The notes: generated by a model from the letters alone, not told the origin. DNA of 64,000 nt from Marisediminitalea lipolytica (GCF_001758465.1 NZ_MJIC01000015.1:434001-498000), one strand, 5' to 3'; counted from the first letter of the stretch, positions 26,125 to 39,438 are shown. Made by a program: numbers and translations.

Positions 26125-29100
26125 TCAGGCGCTCTTATTGTCCTGAATAAACTTATTGGCCTGCGCTGCGGCTATTTCGCACTCCAGAATAATCGTAGGC
26201 AACAGTTCTGATGCTTCATAGTGATTGCCTAACTTAAGTGCGCTTTCCATTTCGTTGGCCAACTGCTGTAACTTTGGTACGCCAGTGTAACAACAGGCGC
26301 CATGCAATTTATGGATTTCATCCTGCACGCCTTTAAAATTGCGGGCATCCCATTCCCGTCGAATCGCTTCTGTGGACAGAGGCAGGTGGCGAACGAACTC
26401 GCTCAGTAGCTCCATCGCCAGCTCGCGATTTTGATTTGCCCGTTTTAAGGCTTGCTGCCAATCCAGCGAAGGCAGTGCCATGGGACTGTTATCAACCCCC
26501 TGACACCAGCGCTTAATCAGGTTGAGTAAGGTTGAGAACTCGATAGGCTTGGGCAGATAATCGTCCATCCCCGATGATAACAGTCGTTCCTGCTCCTCTT
26601 TGAAGGCATGAGCGGTTACCGCAATGATGGGGGTACCGCCATTCAAGGTGGTTTTACGAATATGCCGGGTAGCTTGCAAGCCATCCATGCCGGGCATTTG
26701 TACATCCATTAAAATCAGGTCGTATTCGTTGTTTTTACACCGGTTTACCGCTTCCTGACCACCGCTGCACAGGGTAAGCTGAACCGGTGAATCTGCCAGC
26801 CAGGTGTCGAGCAGTTTAAGGTTCATATCCATATCATCCACTGCCAGGATGCGGGCTTTGGGTAACGCATTCAGTTTGCTTTGTTGTGGCGACACTTTCT
26901 CTTTGATATTGCCGTGCAGTAGCCCATCCAGTTTCGATATGGTCAGCGGCATTCTGATTTGCGCTTCGAAATCATTCATATAAGCAGGAAAATGGCTAAG
27001 GGGCTCGTCACCGGAGTACCACAAAACCCGTTTGTCGGCGTTAAATACGCATAGCGCTTCGAGCATTTGTTCACGCCTGGTGGCTTTAAAAGCAGGTAAC
27101 ACGGCAAACAAATAATCAAAATGGTCGTTAAGGGTTTGCAGATAATCCAGGGTTTCCACGCAATATACCCGGGCCCCCAGGCTTTTCATCATATGCGCGC
27201 TGGCGCGACGACTCACAGGGTGAGGGTCAAACAACAAGACCCGTTTATTCTGCCATTCAGGCAGTGGTGAAAGCGAGTAACGCTGACTGAGCTGATTCGT
27301 CCGTAAGGTTACGGTAAAGGTACTGCCCTGACCCGGTGCGGTTTTTAAGGCCAGGTTACCGCGCATCAGCTTGACTAATTCCTGACAAATCACCAAACCC
27401 AGACCGGTTCCCTGGTAGCTGCGGTTAAGGGCATCATCTATTTGCGAAAACGCGCTGAAGAGTTTGTTTTTGTCCTTACGGCTGATGCCAATCCCGGTGT
27501 CTTCTACTTTTATCACCAGTTCGTGGATACCGTGTTGCAGAGCCTTGCCGTGTACAGCCAGTTTAATGTGGCCGTAAGAGGTAAATTTAAGGGCGTTACT
27601 GAGCAGGTTATTCAGTATCTGGCGGATCCGAAATACATCGCCAATCAGTTTTTCCGGCAGCGGGCCAAGGTCCAGCACAAACTCCAGCCCTTTCATGTGG
27701 GCGGATTTTGACATGATGGTGACCATTTCTTCAATCAGCGAGTTGGGGGAAAAAGGCTGGTTGTTGATTTGTAGTTTACCGGCTTCAATTTTAGAGAAAT
27801 CCAGCACATCATTAACAATGGTTAACAGGTTATCAGCTGCGGTGTTAATGATCCGCACCTGCTCCATTTTGTCGACGGGCAGAGTCAGGTTGGTCAGTTC
27901 TTTACTAAAACCAAGAATCGCGTTGAGCGGGGTGCGAATTTCGTGGCTCATATTGGCCAGAAACTGGGATTTTACGTTGCTGGCTTTAATTGCATCCTTG
28001 CGGGCAATATCCAGGCGGGCGTTCTGTTCCTCAATCAGCTCCATGTTGTGGCGAAGTTCATCGGTAGCCTGATTAACCTCGCTTTCTAACTGGCTGCGGC
28101 TTTTCTCCATTAACGCAATTGAGAACAAGCCCGCTTCACAAAACACGGCCACCTGAAAACAATAGGTAGTCAGCATATTCGAGGGGACTACGCCAATCAG
28201 ACTTAACATGCCCACAATGGCGCCAACCGCCAGAATGCCCCAGGCAAAAATAAAATAGCGGGCAGGGCGGTAGTGTTTGGCATAGGCTTCAAAGCCAGCG
28301 GCGATATAGCTGATGATTGAGAACATGCCAATGCCATACACCAGGTTATGTTCCCAGGCAGGCGGAAAGATATCGATTAACGTAGTGATACCCATGGCGG
28401 CTTGCAACCATAAAAACGCCACCACAACCGAGTGCATAGACGGTGAATTGGTGCGGGTCTCAAGGAAGATAACCGAGAAAATCCCTGAGCTAATGCCAAT
28501 CAGCGAAAAGATTAACGACGTATACGGCGTGAGTAATGGCGACAGCGTTTCCGGAAAGAAAAACGTGATATGTCCGCCCCAGACAAACTGCCAGAGCAGT
28601 ACAGTTAATATGTAGGCAACATAGCCAATCAGACTTTGTTCCCGGGAGCCTAAAAACAGCACCAGATTATAAATCGCCAGAATAAATAAGCCGCCGTAAA
28701 ACAGCCCCCAGGCCAGGTTGTCGATCTGGCTGATGACGATTTCAGAGGCTTCTGACATGACATAGATTGGCACAATCAGACTGGATGAATTGCTCTGTAC
28801 GCGGATAAAAAGCTCTGCTTTTTCACCTATCGGAATTGTCGCTTTAAACAGAGGGATTCGGTACACCTGTTCAGGCTGGAGTTTACCCTGATGGCTTTGG
28901 GCAATGACTTCATCGTCCACCACCAGATAAAAATCCACTTTATCCAACTGACTGAAATTAAGCGAAAATGCCCAGTCTTCATTGTTGGATAAATTAGACA
29001 GTTCAGTGTGCAGCCACAGCCCTTTATCACTAAAACCGTAATTAGGATTGTTGTCAGCCTGGTAAGTGAAATCGTGGCGTCGCTTCATTATATCGCGAAT

Positions 29101-29253
29101 GGTAAAGGCGCCGCCGGTCTCGTGCTGAATAGCAAAATTGTCTGCCAGTAACTGGGTTTGCTCACCGTCGTAAAGGTGGACGGCAGCATAAGCCGGTGTG
29201 CACAACCAACAAAGCACAAGAAAACAGGCTATAACGGAAAATTTGCCGTTCAA
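26125..29253 (-). CDS. Hybrid sensor histidine kinase, 7TMR-DISM input and BarA-type output
   Basis: 1042-residue phosphorelay kinase. Order: signal peptide (about 1-23), periplasmic 7TMR-DISMED2 domain (about 30-170), seven spans of 7TMR-DISM_7TM (about 180-390), coiled coil, HisKA with phospho-acceptor His437 (MSHEIRTPLNAILG), HATPase (EDTGIGIS, GTGLGLVICQ), a degenerate receiver (RVLLFDPHPVSRRASAHM, about 675-785, lacking an evident phospho-Asp), an intact receiver with Asp850 (LILMDVQMPGMDG), and an Hpt domain with His984 (IHKLHGACC). The cytoplasmic half has the BarA layout, including the degenerate receiver, but the input differs. A response regulator such as UvrY/GacA is not nearby. 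DISM domains often bind carbohydrates or other small ligands. Confidence 0.88.
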   Translation of the reverse strand: MNGKFSVIACFLVLCWLCTPAYAAVHLYDGEQTQLLADNFAIQHETGGAFTIRDIMKRRHDFTYQADNNPNYGFSDKGLWLHTELSNLSNNEDWAFSLNFSQLDKVDFYLVVDDEVIAQSHQGKLQPEQVYRIPLFKATIPIGEKAELFIRVQSNSSSLIVPIYVMSEASEIVISQIDNLAWGLFYGGLFILAIYNLVLFLGSREQSLIGYVAYILTVLLWQFVWGGHITFFFPETLSPLLTPYTSLIFSLIGISSGIFSVIFLETRTNSPSMHSVVVAFLWLQAAMGITTLIDIFPPAWEHNLVYGIGMFSIISYIAAGFEAYAKHYRPARYFIFAWGILAVGAIVGMLSLIGVVPSNMLTTYCFQVAVFCEAGLFSIALMEKSRSQLESEVNQATDELRHNMELIEEQNARLDIARKDAIKASNVKSQFLANMSHEIRTPLNAILGFSKELTNLTLPVDKMEQVRIINTAADNLLTIVNDVLDFSKIEAGKLQINNQPFSPNSLIEEMVTIMSKSAHMKGLEFVLDLGPLPEKLIGDVFRIRQILNNLLSNALKFTSYGHIKLAVHGKALQHGIHELVIKVEDTGIGISRKDKNKLFSAFSQIDDALNRSYQGTGLGLVICQELVKLMRGNLALKTAPGQGSTFTVTLRTNQLSQRYSLSPLPEWQNKRVLLFDPHPVSRRASAHMMKSLGARVYCVETLDYLQTLNDHFDYLFAVLPAFKATRREQMLEALCVFNADKRVLWYSGDEPLSHFPAYMNDFEAQIRMPLTISKLDGLLHGNIKEKVSPQQSKLNALPKARILAVDDMDMNLKLLDTWLADSPVQLTLCSGGQEAVNRCKNNEYDLILMDVQMPGMDGLQATRHIRKTTLNGGTPIIAVTAHAFKEEQERLLSSGMDDYLPKPIEFSTLLNLIKRWCQGVDNSPMALPSLDWQQALKRANQNRELAMELLSEFVRHLPLSTEAIRREWDARNFKGVQDEIHKLHGACCYTGVPKLQQLANEMESALKLGNHYEASELLPTIILECEIAAAQANKFIQDNKSA

Positions 29254-29478
29254 AATGATTTTATCCAGTCACGTCAGGTAATTGTTGAGTGCTTATTAAA
29301 CCCTAACTTTACGTCGTCTGCAAAAGCTTGATTGAATAAGGATTAATCTATTCCCGGTGGCACAGATGATCTATTGCGCTTCATGGCGGATTAACTCACA
29401 ATGGGATAATAATCGCTGCGGCTAGAAAGTTCCTCAGGCAGATTGGTGTCCATAATAAGATGAGAAAAAACAGTACCC

Positions 29479-31731
29479 ATGAGCGACGAAATTACCATTA
29501 ACCAAGACGGTGTCGAACAGCTCCCCATTCGACGATTTACCGAAGACGCTTATTTGAATTATTCCATGTACGTTATCATGGATCGGGCTCTCCCCCATAT
29601 TGGTGATGGCCTTAAGCCGGTGCAGCGACGCATAATTTACGCAATGTCAGATTTGGGTCTTAGTGCTACGGCTAAATATAAAAAGTCGGCCCGTACCGTT
29701 GGTGATGTGTTAGGTAAATTTCACCCTCATGGCGACTCGGCTTGCTATGAAGCTATGGTGTTGATGGCTCAGCCATTTTCCTATCGTTATCCGTTGGTCG
29801 ACGGACAAGGAAACTGGGGGGCACCGGACGACCCTAAATCTTTTGCCGCCATGCGTTACACCGAAGCGCGACTGTCGAAATTCAGTGAGGTACTACTGGC
29901 AGAACTGGGTCAGGGTACGGTTGATTGGATCCCTAACTTTGATGGTACGCTTAATGAACCTCAGGTCTTACCGGCCCGATTACCGCATATTTTACTCAAC
30001 GGCGTCACCGGTATTGCGGTTGGGATGGCAACGGATATTCCCCCACACAATGTACGGGAAGTCGCGAATGCCTGCGCTAAATTACTGGATAACAGTAAGA
30101 CTGAACTACATGAGTTACTGGAAGATATTCAGGGCCCCGATTACCCTACCGATGCCGAAATAATTACACCGCGCAGCGATATTCAAAAGCTGTATGAAAG
30201 CGGTCGGGGTAGCATTAAAATGCGGGCCAAATACCATGAGGAAAATGGTGATGTGGTTATTACCGCGCTGCCGCATCAGTCTTCAGGTGCCAAAATTCTG
30301 GAGCAGATTGCAGCGCAGATGCAGGCGAAAAAGCTGCCTATGGTTAGTGACTTGCGCGACGAGTCAGACCACGAAAACCCTACCCGCCTGGTCATTATCC
30401 CGCGCTCTAACCGGGTGGATACCGAACAACTGATGCAGCACTTGTTTGCCACCACCGATCTTGAAAAGAGCTACCGGGTTAACATTAACATGATTGGTCT
30501 GGATGGTCGTCCGCAGGTTAAAGATCTGAAAACCATCCTTAGCGAATGGCTGACTTTCAGAAAAGATACGGTCACCCGCCGTCTGCAATACCGTCTGGAT
30601 AAGGTGTTGGCACGATTGCATATTCTTGAAGGTTTAATGATTGCCTTTTTGAATATAGATGAGGTCATCGAGATTATTCGTTTTCACGATGAACCTAAAG
30701 CGGAGCTGATGCGTCGCTTTAGTCTGAGCGACAAGCAAGCCGAAGCGATTCTGGAATTAAAGTTACGCCACCTTGCCAAACTGGAAGAAATGAAAATCCG
30801 GGGCGAGCAGGATGAGCTGGAAAAAGAGCGCGATCACCTGCAACAACTGTTAGGTTCAGATCGCCGTTTAAAAACCTTAATTAAAAAAGAAATCCTGCAG
30901 GATGCCGAGACCTATGGCGACGATCGACGCTCGCCAATTGTTGAGCGCGCTGAAGCCAAGGCGCTTAGCGAGAAAGAGCTGGTGCCCAGCGAACCGGTTA
31001 CCGTGGTGTTGTCTGAGAAAGGCTGGGCTCGCTGTGCCAAAGGGCACGATATCGATGCTGAGGCACTAAGTTACAAATCCGGTGACAGTTTTCTGGCCAG
31101 TGCCCAGGGACGGAGCAATCAGCCGGTGGTGTTTATTGATACCTCCGGTCGGGCCTTTTCCTGTGACGCACACGGGTTACCTTCGGCGCGAAGTCAGGGA
31201 GAACCTCTGACCGGCCGTTTCAGTGTGGTTGCCGGAGAGCAGTTTGCCCATGTGGTAATGGGCAGCGATGATGGCAAATACCTGATGGCCTCTGATGCCG
31301 GTTACGGCTTTGTTGGTACCTTTGCTGACATGATCAGTAAAAACAAAGCGGGCAAAGCTTATCTGAACCTGCCAACCGGGGCGAAAGTGCTGACGCCTCA
31401 GCGGGTCGAAAACCTGGACACCGACTGGTGTATGGCGATTTCCAACGAAGGCCGGATGTTGCTGTTCCCACTACGTGATTTACCCAGCCTGGGGAAAGGT
31501 AAAGGCAATAAAATTATCAGTATTCCATCGGCGAAGGCGCAGATACATGAAGAGTATCTAAAAGTGCTGGCAGTGGTGCCGGATGGTGCTGCGGTTAAGA
31601 TCACTGCAGGCAAGCGCAGCATGACGCTGTCGGCTGATGATCTGGTGCATTATCAGGGTGAGCGTGGCCGCCGTGGTAATAAGCTACCGCGAGGCCTGCA
31701 ACGGGTCGACCAGGTTGAAATCGAAGCGTAA
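29479..31731 (+). CDS. parC: DNA topoisomerase IV subunit A
   Basis: Type II topoisomerase subunit that decatenates chromosomes. 750 residues. The N-terminal breakage-reunion domain has [20 protein letters not shown], the quinolone-determining segment [12 protein letters not shown] with wild-type-like Ser and Glu, and the catalytic Tyr in [11 protein letters not shown]. The C-terminal domain has degenerate beta-pinwheel repeats. ParC rather than GyrA is indicated by length and by the missing GyrA box. parE is not adjacent in this window. Confidence 0.96.
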   Translation: MSDEITINQDGVEQLPIRRFTEDAYLNYSMYVIMDRALPHIGDGLKPVQRRIIYAMSDLGLSATAKYKKSARTVGDVLGKFHPHGDSACYEAMVLMAQPFSYRYPLVDGQGNWGAPDDPKSFAAMRYTEARLSKFSEVLLAELGQGTVDWIPNFDGTLNEPQVLPARLPHILLNGVTGIAVGMATDIPPHNVREVANACAKLLDNSKTELHELLEDIQGPDYPTDAEIITPRSDIQKLYESGRGSIKMRAKYHEENGDVVITALPHQSSGAKILEQIAAQMQAKKLPMVSDLRDESDHENPTRLVIIPRSNRVDTEQLMQHLFATTDLEKSYRVNINMIGLDGRPQVKDLKTILSEWLTFRKDTVTRRLQYRLDKVLARLHILEGLMIAFLNIDEVIEIIRFHDEPKAELMRRFSLSDKQAEAILELKLRHLAKLEEMKIRGEQDELEKERDHLQQLLGSDRRLKTLIKKEILQDAETYGDDRRSPIVERAEAKALSEKELVPSEPVTVVLSEKGWARCAKGHDIDAEALSYKSGDSFLASAQGRSNQPVVFIDTSGRAFSCDAHGLPSARSQGEPLTGRFSVVAGEQFAHVVMGSDDGKYLMASDAGYGFVGTFADMISKNKAGKAYLNLPTGAKVLTPQRVENLDTDWCMAISNEGRMLLFPLRDLPSLGKGKGNKIISIPSAKAQIHEEYLKVLAVVPDGAAVKITAGKRSMTLSADDLVHYQGERGRRGNKLPRGLQRVDQVEIEA

Positions 31732-31742
31732 TTCTCTTCATC

Positions 31743-31767
31743 TCACGCCCTGGTTATCAGGGCGTGA
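31743..31767 (+). terminator. Hairpin after parC
   Basis: Perfect 10-bp stem TCACGCCCTG (31743-31752) with its complement (31758-31767), 5-base loop, 11 bp after the parC stop. No T-run follows, so termination may be weak or Rho-assisted. Confidence 0.55.
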
Positions 31768-31895
31768 ATCACCTAAATCTCCACTAAACTCAAAAATTTA
31801 AACTAAAGTCTGAAAATCACATTAAATTGCTTAAAATGTAGGTACTTTTCCCAGCATCTTCTACACTGAAATGAGTGTTTATAGGGAGAGCAGTT

Positions 31896-32438
31896 ATGCT
31901 TGGAGTGGTTTTTACTTCTTTGGTTGAAATGCTCGAAGAGCATGTGTCGCCGGAATTCGCAGACGAAGTGCTGGAAGAAGCGAATCTTGAGAACGACGGC
32001 GCGTTCACTGCGGTGGGTTATTACCCTTTCAGTGAGCTGGAAAAAATCATGGTTGTGCTGATAAATAAAACCGGACGTTCAGCCAACGAGCTGTTGTATG
32101 ACTACGGAAAGTACCTGTTTAGCGTGTTATCCGGTGGCCACGCCGAGATGATGATTAATCGTCAATCGGTGCTGGAAATCCTCGACTGCCTGGATGATGA
32201 CATTCACGTCCAGGTTCGCAAACTCTATCCTGATGCAGATTTACCTTCTTTTAAAGTGTTAGCCAGAACGGATAACAGTATTTCACTGGAGTACTATTCT
32301 GTTCATGACCTTTATGCACTGGCCGAAGGTCTGATTGATGGTGCCGCCGGGTACTTTTCCGAGCAGGTGGAACATCAGGTTACGCCGCTATCTTCTCCCC
32401 ACACCTATAAGATAGACGTTAAATTAATTGAATCGTGA
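31896..32438 (+). CDS. H-NOX heme-binding gas sensor
   Basis: 180-residue stand-alone H-NOX (HNOB) domain, a heme protein that usually senses nitric oxide and controls a partner kinase or cyclic-di-GMP enzyme. The proximal heme ligand is His104 in DIHVQVRKLYPDADLPSF. The conserved heme-propionate motif Y-x-S-x-R appears here as Tyr133-Tyr-Ser135-Val-His137: the Arg is replaced by His. The ATG at 31896 is preferred over a frame opening at 31875 because GGGAGAG precedes it and the family begins at MLGVVF. The stop overlaps the start of a GGDEF-EAL gene by 4 bases, so they form an operon of the Shewanella H-NOX/DGC type. Confidence 0.92.
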   Translation: MLGVVFTSLVEMLEEHVSPEFADEVLEEANLENDGAFTAVGYYPFSELEKIMVVLINKTGRSANELLYDYGKYLFSVLSGGHAEMMINRQSVLEILDCLDDDIHVQVRKLYPDADLPSFKVLARTDNSISLEYYSVHDLYALAEGLIDGAAGYFSEQVEHQVTPLSSPHTYKIDVKLIES

Positions 32439-34600
32439 ACGAATATTCTTTAAAAGCCCCTTCCCTGACCAGCTTAGAACGCCGATTAAAACGGGAAAAA
32501 TCGGCGCGTAAGCAAGCTGAGACATTGCTGACAGACAAAAGCCGTGAGCTGTATGATGCCCTCACGAAGAGCCGTAGTATTCAGGAAAAGCTGGAACTGG
32601 CCTTGTGGGCAAGTCAGGAAAGCTACTGGGAGTGGCACGCGGATGATGACACCTTTCGGATCCGCTCTTTTGGCCTGCATCATGTCCAAGCGCGTGAAAT
32701 TCAGCAAAATGCCATCGATTTAATGCACCGGGTTCATCCGGATGATTTGTCGCAAATGCAGCTTAAATGGTCCATGGCCGTCAATGGCGAAAGCGACGAT
32801 GTTGAGTTTATCTGCCGTATTCGTGGCCTGCATGGTTATCAGTGGACGCGAGCCCGTGGGCGGGTGCTCGAGAGAGACAGTGTTGGCGTGGCCAAATACA
32901 TCGTTGGTATGGCCAAAGACAAAACCCGCGAGCATAAAGCGGAACAGTCGTTTCAGTTAATGGCATCAGCCTTTGCCAGTTCACGGGAACCTATGCTGGT
33001 ATTGTCTACGCATTTGATTATAACCGAAGCTAATCAGGCGTTTTGTGAGTTAAGCGGCTTAAATTCCCGAAAAGAATCGGAAAAGCAGCATCTTGAACGC
33101 TTCTTGCCACAAGCCGCAGAACCACTGAAACGAATTGCTCAGAGCCGCCAGGAGAGATTTGAAACGGAGTTAACCACTCTAAGCGGTAAGCATATTGCTG
33201 TGGATGTGTCACTGGCGATGTTTGAGGATCACCACCAGAACTCCTCTTACGTTATCGCTACACTCAGAGATATCAGTGAACGTAAGCAAAATGAGCAACA
33301 ACTGCGATTACTGGCGATTCATGATGATTTAACCGGTCTGAAAAACCGTATTGGCTTACGCGATGAGCTGGAATCGCTGATGGCAGCCAATACACCATTT
33401 TCACTGGCCTTTATCGACCTGGACGGTTTTAAACATATCAATGATATTGCCGGTCATGAACTGGGTGATGAATGTCTGCAGCTGGTGGCCAGTCAGTTAG
33501 AACAGACATTCCTTGCCCCTGCTCTGGTCACCCGCTGGGGCGGTGATGAGTTTATTATTACGGTGCCGGAAGCAGACAATGATGAATTTAGCAGGCAATG
33601 CACCGCGTTTATTGCCCGGCTGGAACAAAAAATATTCAGAAATGGCAAAACGGAGTTGTCAGTGTCAGCCAGTATTGGTATTGCCCGTTACAGTGAACAT
33701 GGACAGTCTATCGAAGAAATTATCCAGAACGCAGACGCAGCTATGTACCGGGCTAAGACCAGTGGTAAAGGTAAGGTCTATCAGTACCACGAGGGGTTAA
33801 CTGAGCATGTCAAAGAGCAGGTTTCGCTGCTCAGTGATTTGCGTCGTGCCATCAGAAACCGCATGCTGGAGTTTCACGTCCAGGGAAAATACAACGTCGC
33901 TGGTCGCCTGGTTGGTGGCGAGTTGTTGTGTCGCTGGTTCTCTCCCTTGCATGGCGTGGTAAGCCCGGTAGTGTTTATTCCCTTAGCTGAAAAGTACGAA
34001 CTGGATACCGAAATAGGGCTGATGGCACTGGAGTCGGCCTGCGAATATATCAGCATGCTGGAAGCCGAACGGATAAGTTTGCCTTTATCGGTTAACATTA
34101 GTGCTAATCAGTTGCTGAGCGAATTTTTCCCCCAGCAGGCGGCGGATATCTGTGCTGAACACTTTGTGTCTCCGGAACTTATCGAAATTGAAATTACCGA
34201 GTCGATTTTTATTCAGGATGAAAAGGCGGCGATTGGATGTCTGGCTGCGCTCAAAGATCAGGGCTTTATTATCGCTTTGGATGATTTTGGCTCCGGGTTT
34301 TCGTCTTTAAGTTATTTGCGCAAGTTTGATTTTGACGTGATTAAGCTGGACCGCAGTCTGGTTAAGGGCATTGATAAATCCGAACGTGCCCGTTCGTTGT
34401 TAAACGGCATTTTCAGAATGCTGGATAGTTTACGATTTGAAGTGATTATCGAAGGTATCGACAACGAGGCCTACTTACCCATTCTGGAAAATATCGGGAT
34501 TCATCTGTATCAGGGCTTTTTATTTGAAAAGCCGATGCCTTACGAACAATTTATCTTAAAGCATACCAAAGGCTGGCAAATTGCTAATAAAGCTTTGTAG
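32435..34600 (+). CDS. PAS-GGDEF-EAL cyclic-di-GMP enzyme, H-NOX partner
   Basis: 721 residues: coiled coil (about 10-55, ERRLKREKSARKQAETLL), two PAS domains (about 60-165 and 175-285), GGDEF domain with an intact GGDEF at 369-373 and no RxxD inhibitory site five residues before it, and a phosphodiesterase domain (about 465-715). The EAL signature is ELL (Glu496-Leu-Leu), but the other residues are kept: NISANQL, EIEITES, DDFGSGFSS, KLDRSLV and YQGFLFEKP. Both activities are therefore possible. It starts at a GTG inside the end of the H-NOX gene. In Shewanella woodyi the matching pair changes c-di-GMP and biofilm in response to NO; that is the expected role here. Confidence 0.9.
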   Translation: MNEYSLKAPSLTSLERRLKREKSARKQAETLLTDKSRELYDALTKSRSIQEKLELALWASQESYWEWHADDDTFRIRSFGLHHVQAREIQQNAIDLMHRVHPDDLSQMQLKWSMAVNGESDDVEFICRIRGLHGYQWTRARGRVLERDSVGVAKYIVGMAKDKTREHKAEQSFQLMASAFASSREPMLVLSTHLIITEANQAFCELSGLNSRKESEKQHLERFLPQAAEPLKRIAQSRQERFETELTTLSGKHIAVDVSLAMFEDHHQNSSYVIATLRDISERKQNEQQLRLLAIHDDLTGLKNRIGLRDELESLMAANTPFSLAFIDLDGFKHINDIAGHELGDECLQLVASQLEQTFLAPALVTRWGGDEFIITVPEADNDEFSRQCTAFIARLEQKIFRNGKTELSVSASIGIARYSEHGQSIEEIIQNADAAMYRAKTSGKGKVYQYHEGLTEHVKEQVSLLSDLRRAIRNRMLEFHVQGKYNVAGRLVGGELLCRWFSPLHGVVSPVVFIPLAEKYELDTEIGLMALESACEYISMLEAERISLPLSVNISANQLLSEFFPQQAADICAEHFVSPELIEIEITESIFIQDEKAAIGCLAALKDQGFIIALDDFGSGFSSLSYLRKFDFDVIKLDRSLVKGIDKSERARSLLNGIFRMLDSLRFEVIIEGIDNEAYLPILENIGIHLYQGFLFEKPMPYEQFILKHTKGWQIANKAL

Positions 34601-34605
34601 GCATT

Positions 34606-34642
34606 GATAAACGTGCCGCGGCAGTTGCAGGGCACGTTTATC
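34606..34642. terminator. Convergent hairpin between the GGDEF-EAL and DUF1338 genes
   Basis: Perfect 12-bp stem GATAAACGTGCC (34606-34617) with GGCACGTTTATC (34631-34642). It lies between two gene ends on opposite strands. No strong T-tract on either side. Confidence 0.55.
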
Positions 34643-34657
34643 TGAAACTATGCCGCG

Positions 34658-35464
34658 TTAACGGGCATTGGTACTTTCGAAAATTTTGTCGGCAGAGGCT
34701 TCAACGAAACCCTGATATAACATGCCATCGGGCATAGTATAGCGTTGTGCAAACTCATAAAAACAGCTGGGGATGGTTAAACTGCCGTCACTGAATGCCA
34801 GTTCGAACTGATCTGCCATGGTAGAAGACTGCGCCAGATAAACTGATTCGCCGCCCTTAATTTCGCCGCCAGAAGTATTCAGCACAAAGCCTGCTTCTTT
34901 CAGCAACGTATTCACGTCTGTCAGGTTATCAATATTATTCAGATGATTAACACTTACCGTGAAATGGTTGGCTCTGAATCCCCAGGCAGCTAACCAGCCA
35001 GCGTATTCTGACTCGCTGATCAAAGACTGATATTCGTCAGTCGAGAGTTGCCAGTGACGACCAGAATACAGGAAATTGTCAGCCTGTACTGCTTGTGCTG
35101 GCATTTGCTCTACCAGTGCGTGAATGATGCGCTGGGTTTCAGAGGAAAACTCAGCCACGCGCAGTTCGCTGATAAATACCTTTGGTTGTGTCTGGTCGGG
35201 GTGTTCGAAGTGTCTGGCACTGACTTTTTTTGCTTTAAAGTCATACTCGCCTTTCGCTTCATAACCCAGAGCCAGAAAGTGCGCTGCCAGATGTGACAGC
35301 TGACACTTTTCCAGATTAAAGGTACGGAACGCCACATGATCATTCACTATCCGGGCGCTGTTTTCTTCGCCGGTCAGTAACTTGTGGATGCGCTGTGCAC
35401 TGGGAGTAATGGCCACGTAGTCAGCCCATAGCGCATCAAACAGGGTAGTAATATTGTTATGCAT
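34658..35464 (-). CDS. DUF1338 family protein (HglS/YdcJ-like)
   Basis: 268 residues of the DUF1338 fold, a vicinal-oxygen-chelate-like Fe(II) enzyme family. The characterised Pseudomonas member HglS converts 2-oxoadipate to D-2-hydroxyglutarate. A metal-ligand candidate is His43 in NDHVAFRTFN; FTVSVNHLN and the C-terminal FYEFAQRY segment also fit. It is shorter than HglS and may act on a different 2-oxo acid. It is the last gene of the ast cluster, 17 bp after astD, which suggests it processes a product of arginine or lysine breakdown. Exact substrate unknown. Confidence 0.8.
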   Translation of the reverse strand: MHNNITTLFDALWADYVAITPSAQRIHKLLTGEENSARIVNDHVAFRTFNLEKCQLSHLAAHFLALGYEAKGEYDFKAKKVSARHFEHPDQTQPKVFISELRVAEFSSETQRIIHALVEQMPAQAVQADNFLYSGRHWQLSTDEYQSLISESEYAGWLAAWGFRANHFTVSVNHLNNIDNLTDVNTLLKEAGFVLNTSGGEIKGGESVYLAQSSTMADQFELAFSDGSLTIPSCFYEFAQRYTMPDGMLYQGFVEASADKIFESTNAR

Positions 35465-35481
35465 AATGAAATCCTTTCGTA

Positions 35482-36996
<1,515 letters not shown>

Positions 36997-38034
36997 CTAT
37001 TTGCGTGGCTTTACGCTGGCAAAGCGGACGAAATCACCTTCCTGCACTGCCAGTGAGGCGGCGGCCTTGTGCGATAGCACGGCCTGTCCGGTGAGCTCGT
37101 CGAAACTCACATCCGCAACAACCGCTCTGAAATCGGCGATTTTGGTGTTGATGATGTAGCATAATTCGCCTTCCTGCGCGGCAGACTGGTCGTCAATATG
37201 GACCGCGGCCCGGCGGCTACGCTGAGCCGTGTTGATATGACTAAGGCGTGCTTCTACCGTAGGACCGCCATCAAAGATGTCGACGTAGCCACGGCAGCTA
37301 AACCCTTCTTCCTGCAGTAAGCGCAGGGCTGGTTCGGTTTTTTTGTGCACCTTGCCAATCACCGCCTGTGCTTCCGGGCTCAGCAGATTGACGTAAATGG
37401 GGTACTTGGGCATTAACTCAGCGATAAACACCTTATTGCCAATACCGGTCAGATAATCAGCAGTGGGGAAATCCATCGAGAAGAAATGCTCTTCCAGCCA
37501 CTCCCAAAAGGGTGAGCGTCCATTTTCGTCACTGACGCCACGCATTTCGGCAATCACGATGTCAGCAAATCGTTCGCGGTGTTCCTGCATAAACAAAAAA
37601 CGCACCTTGGACAGAAATCTGCCATTAACACCGTGGCGGGCACTTTCCCGTAAGAACAATGTGCAGATTTCGCTGACCCCTGTGTAGTCATTGCAAAACG
37701 TCAGTATTTCTACAGTGTTATGAATATTTAACTCACGGGAGGCGTGGACCACTTTGCCCAAATGATAGTGATAAAAGGCATCGTCTGTGCCCACGGCGGC
37801 TTCGATGCCCGTGGTGCCAACCACTTCACCCGTGGTGATATCTTCCATCACAAACAGATAAGACTCACCGCCGGGCTTGCTGACATCCTGACTAAAGGCA
37901 TCCAGCGACTTATTGATTTTACGTTTTAACAGGGCTTCGTTAACCGGCAATGACGTAAAGCCAATGCCGGATTCTTCTGCTACTGCGTACAACGCGTTGT
38001 AATCACTCGACGAAATTGGGCGAATAATGTACAT
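36997..38034 (-). CDS. astA: Arginine N-succinyltransferase
   Basis: First step of the pathway, transferring succinyl from succinyl-CoA to arginine. 345 residues, family length. Starts MYIIRPISSSDYNALYAVAE; contains SLFLREs-type helix as LFLRESARHGVNGRFLSKVR, EMRGVSDENGRSPFWEWLEE and FDGGPTVEARL, all typical. A single-subunit form is implied as only one copy is here. It is 17 bp after astC and 42 bp before astD. astB and astE, needed for the complete route, are not in the window. Confidence 0.95.
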   Translation of the reverse strand: MYIIRPISSSDYNALYAVAEESGIGFTSLPVNEALLKRKINKSLDAFSQDVSKPGGESYLFVMEDITTGEVVGTTGIEAAVGTDDAFYHYHLGKVVHASRELNIHNTVEILTFCNDYTGVSEICTLFLRESARHGVNGRFLSKVRFLFMQEHRERFADIVIAEMRGVSDENGRSPFWEWLEEHFFSMDFPTADYLTGIGNKVFIAELMPKYPIYVNLLSPEAQAVIGKVHKKTEPALRLLQEEGFSCRGYVDIFDGGPTVEARLSHINTAQRSRRAAVHIDDQSAAQEGELCYIINTKIADFRAVVADVSFDELTGQAVLSHKAAASLAVQEGDFVRFASVKPRK

Positions 38035-38051
38035 GACTGGTCCCCGGACGC

Positions 38052-39281
<1,230 letters not shown>

Positions 39282-39438
39282 TCATTAACATAAATGCTCA
39301 GCGTCTTGCGAGCGTGAGCTTTATGCGTTTTATACGGTATTAAGCGGCTCAGTATGCCACCTTAAAGGGGCGTTGTCTCGTGTATTACCAGACCTCAAGG
39401 TCAGTAAAATCAAGGGGTGTGGCTCTAATTGCATAAAA

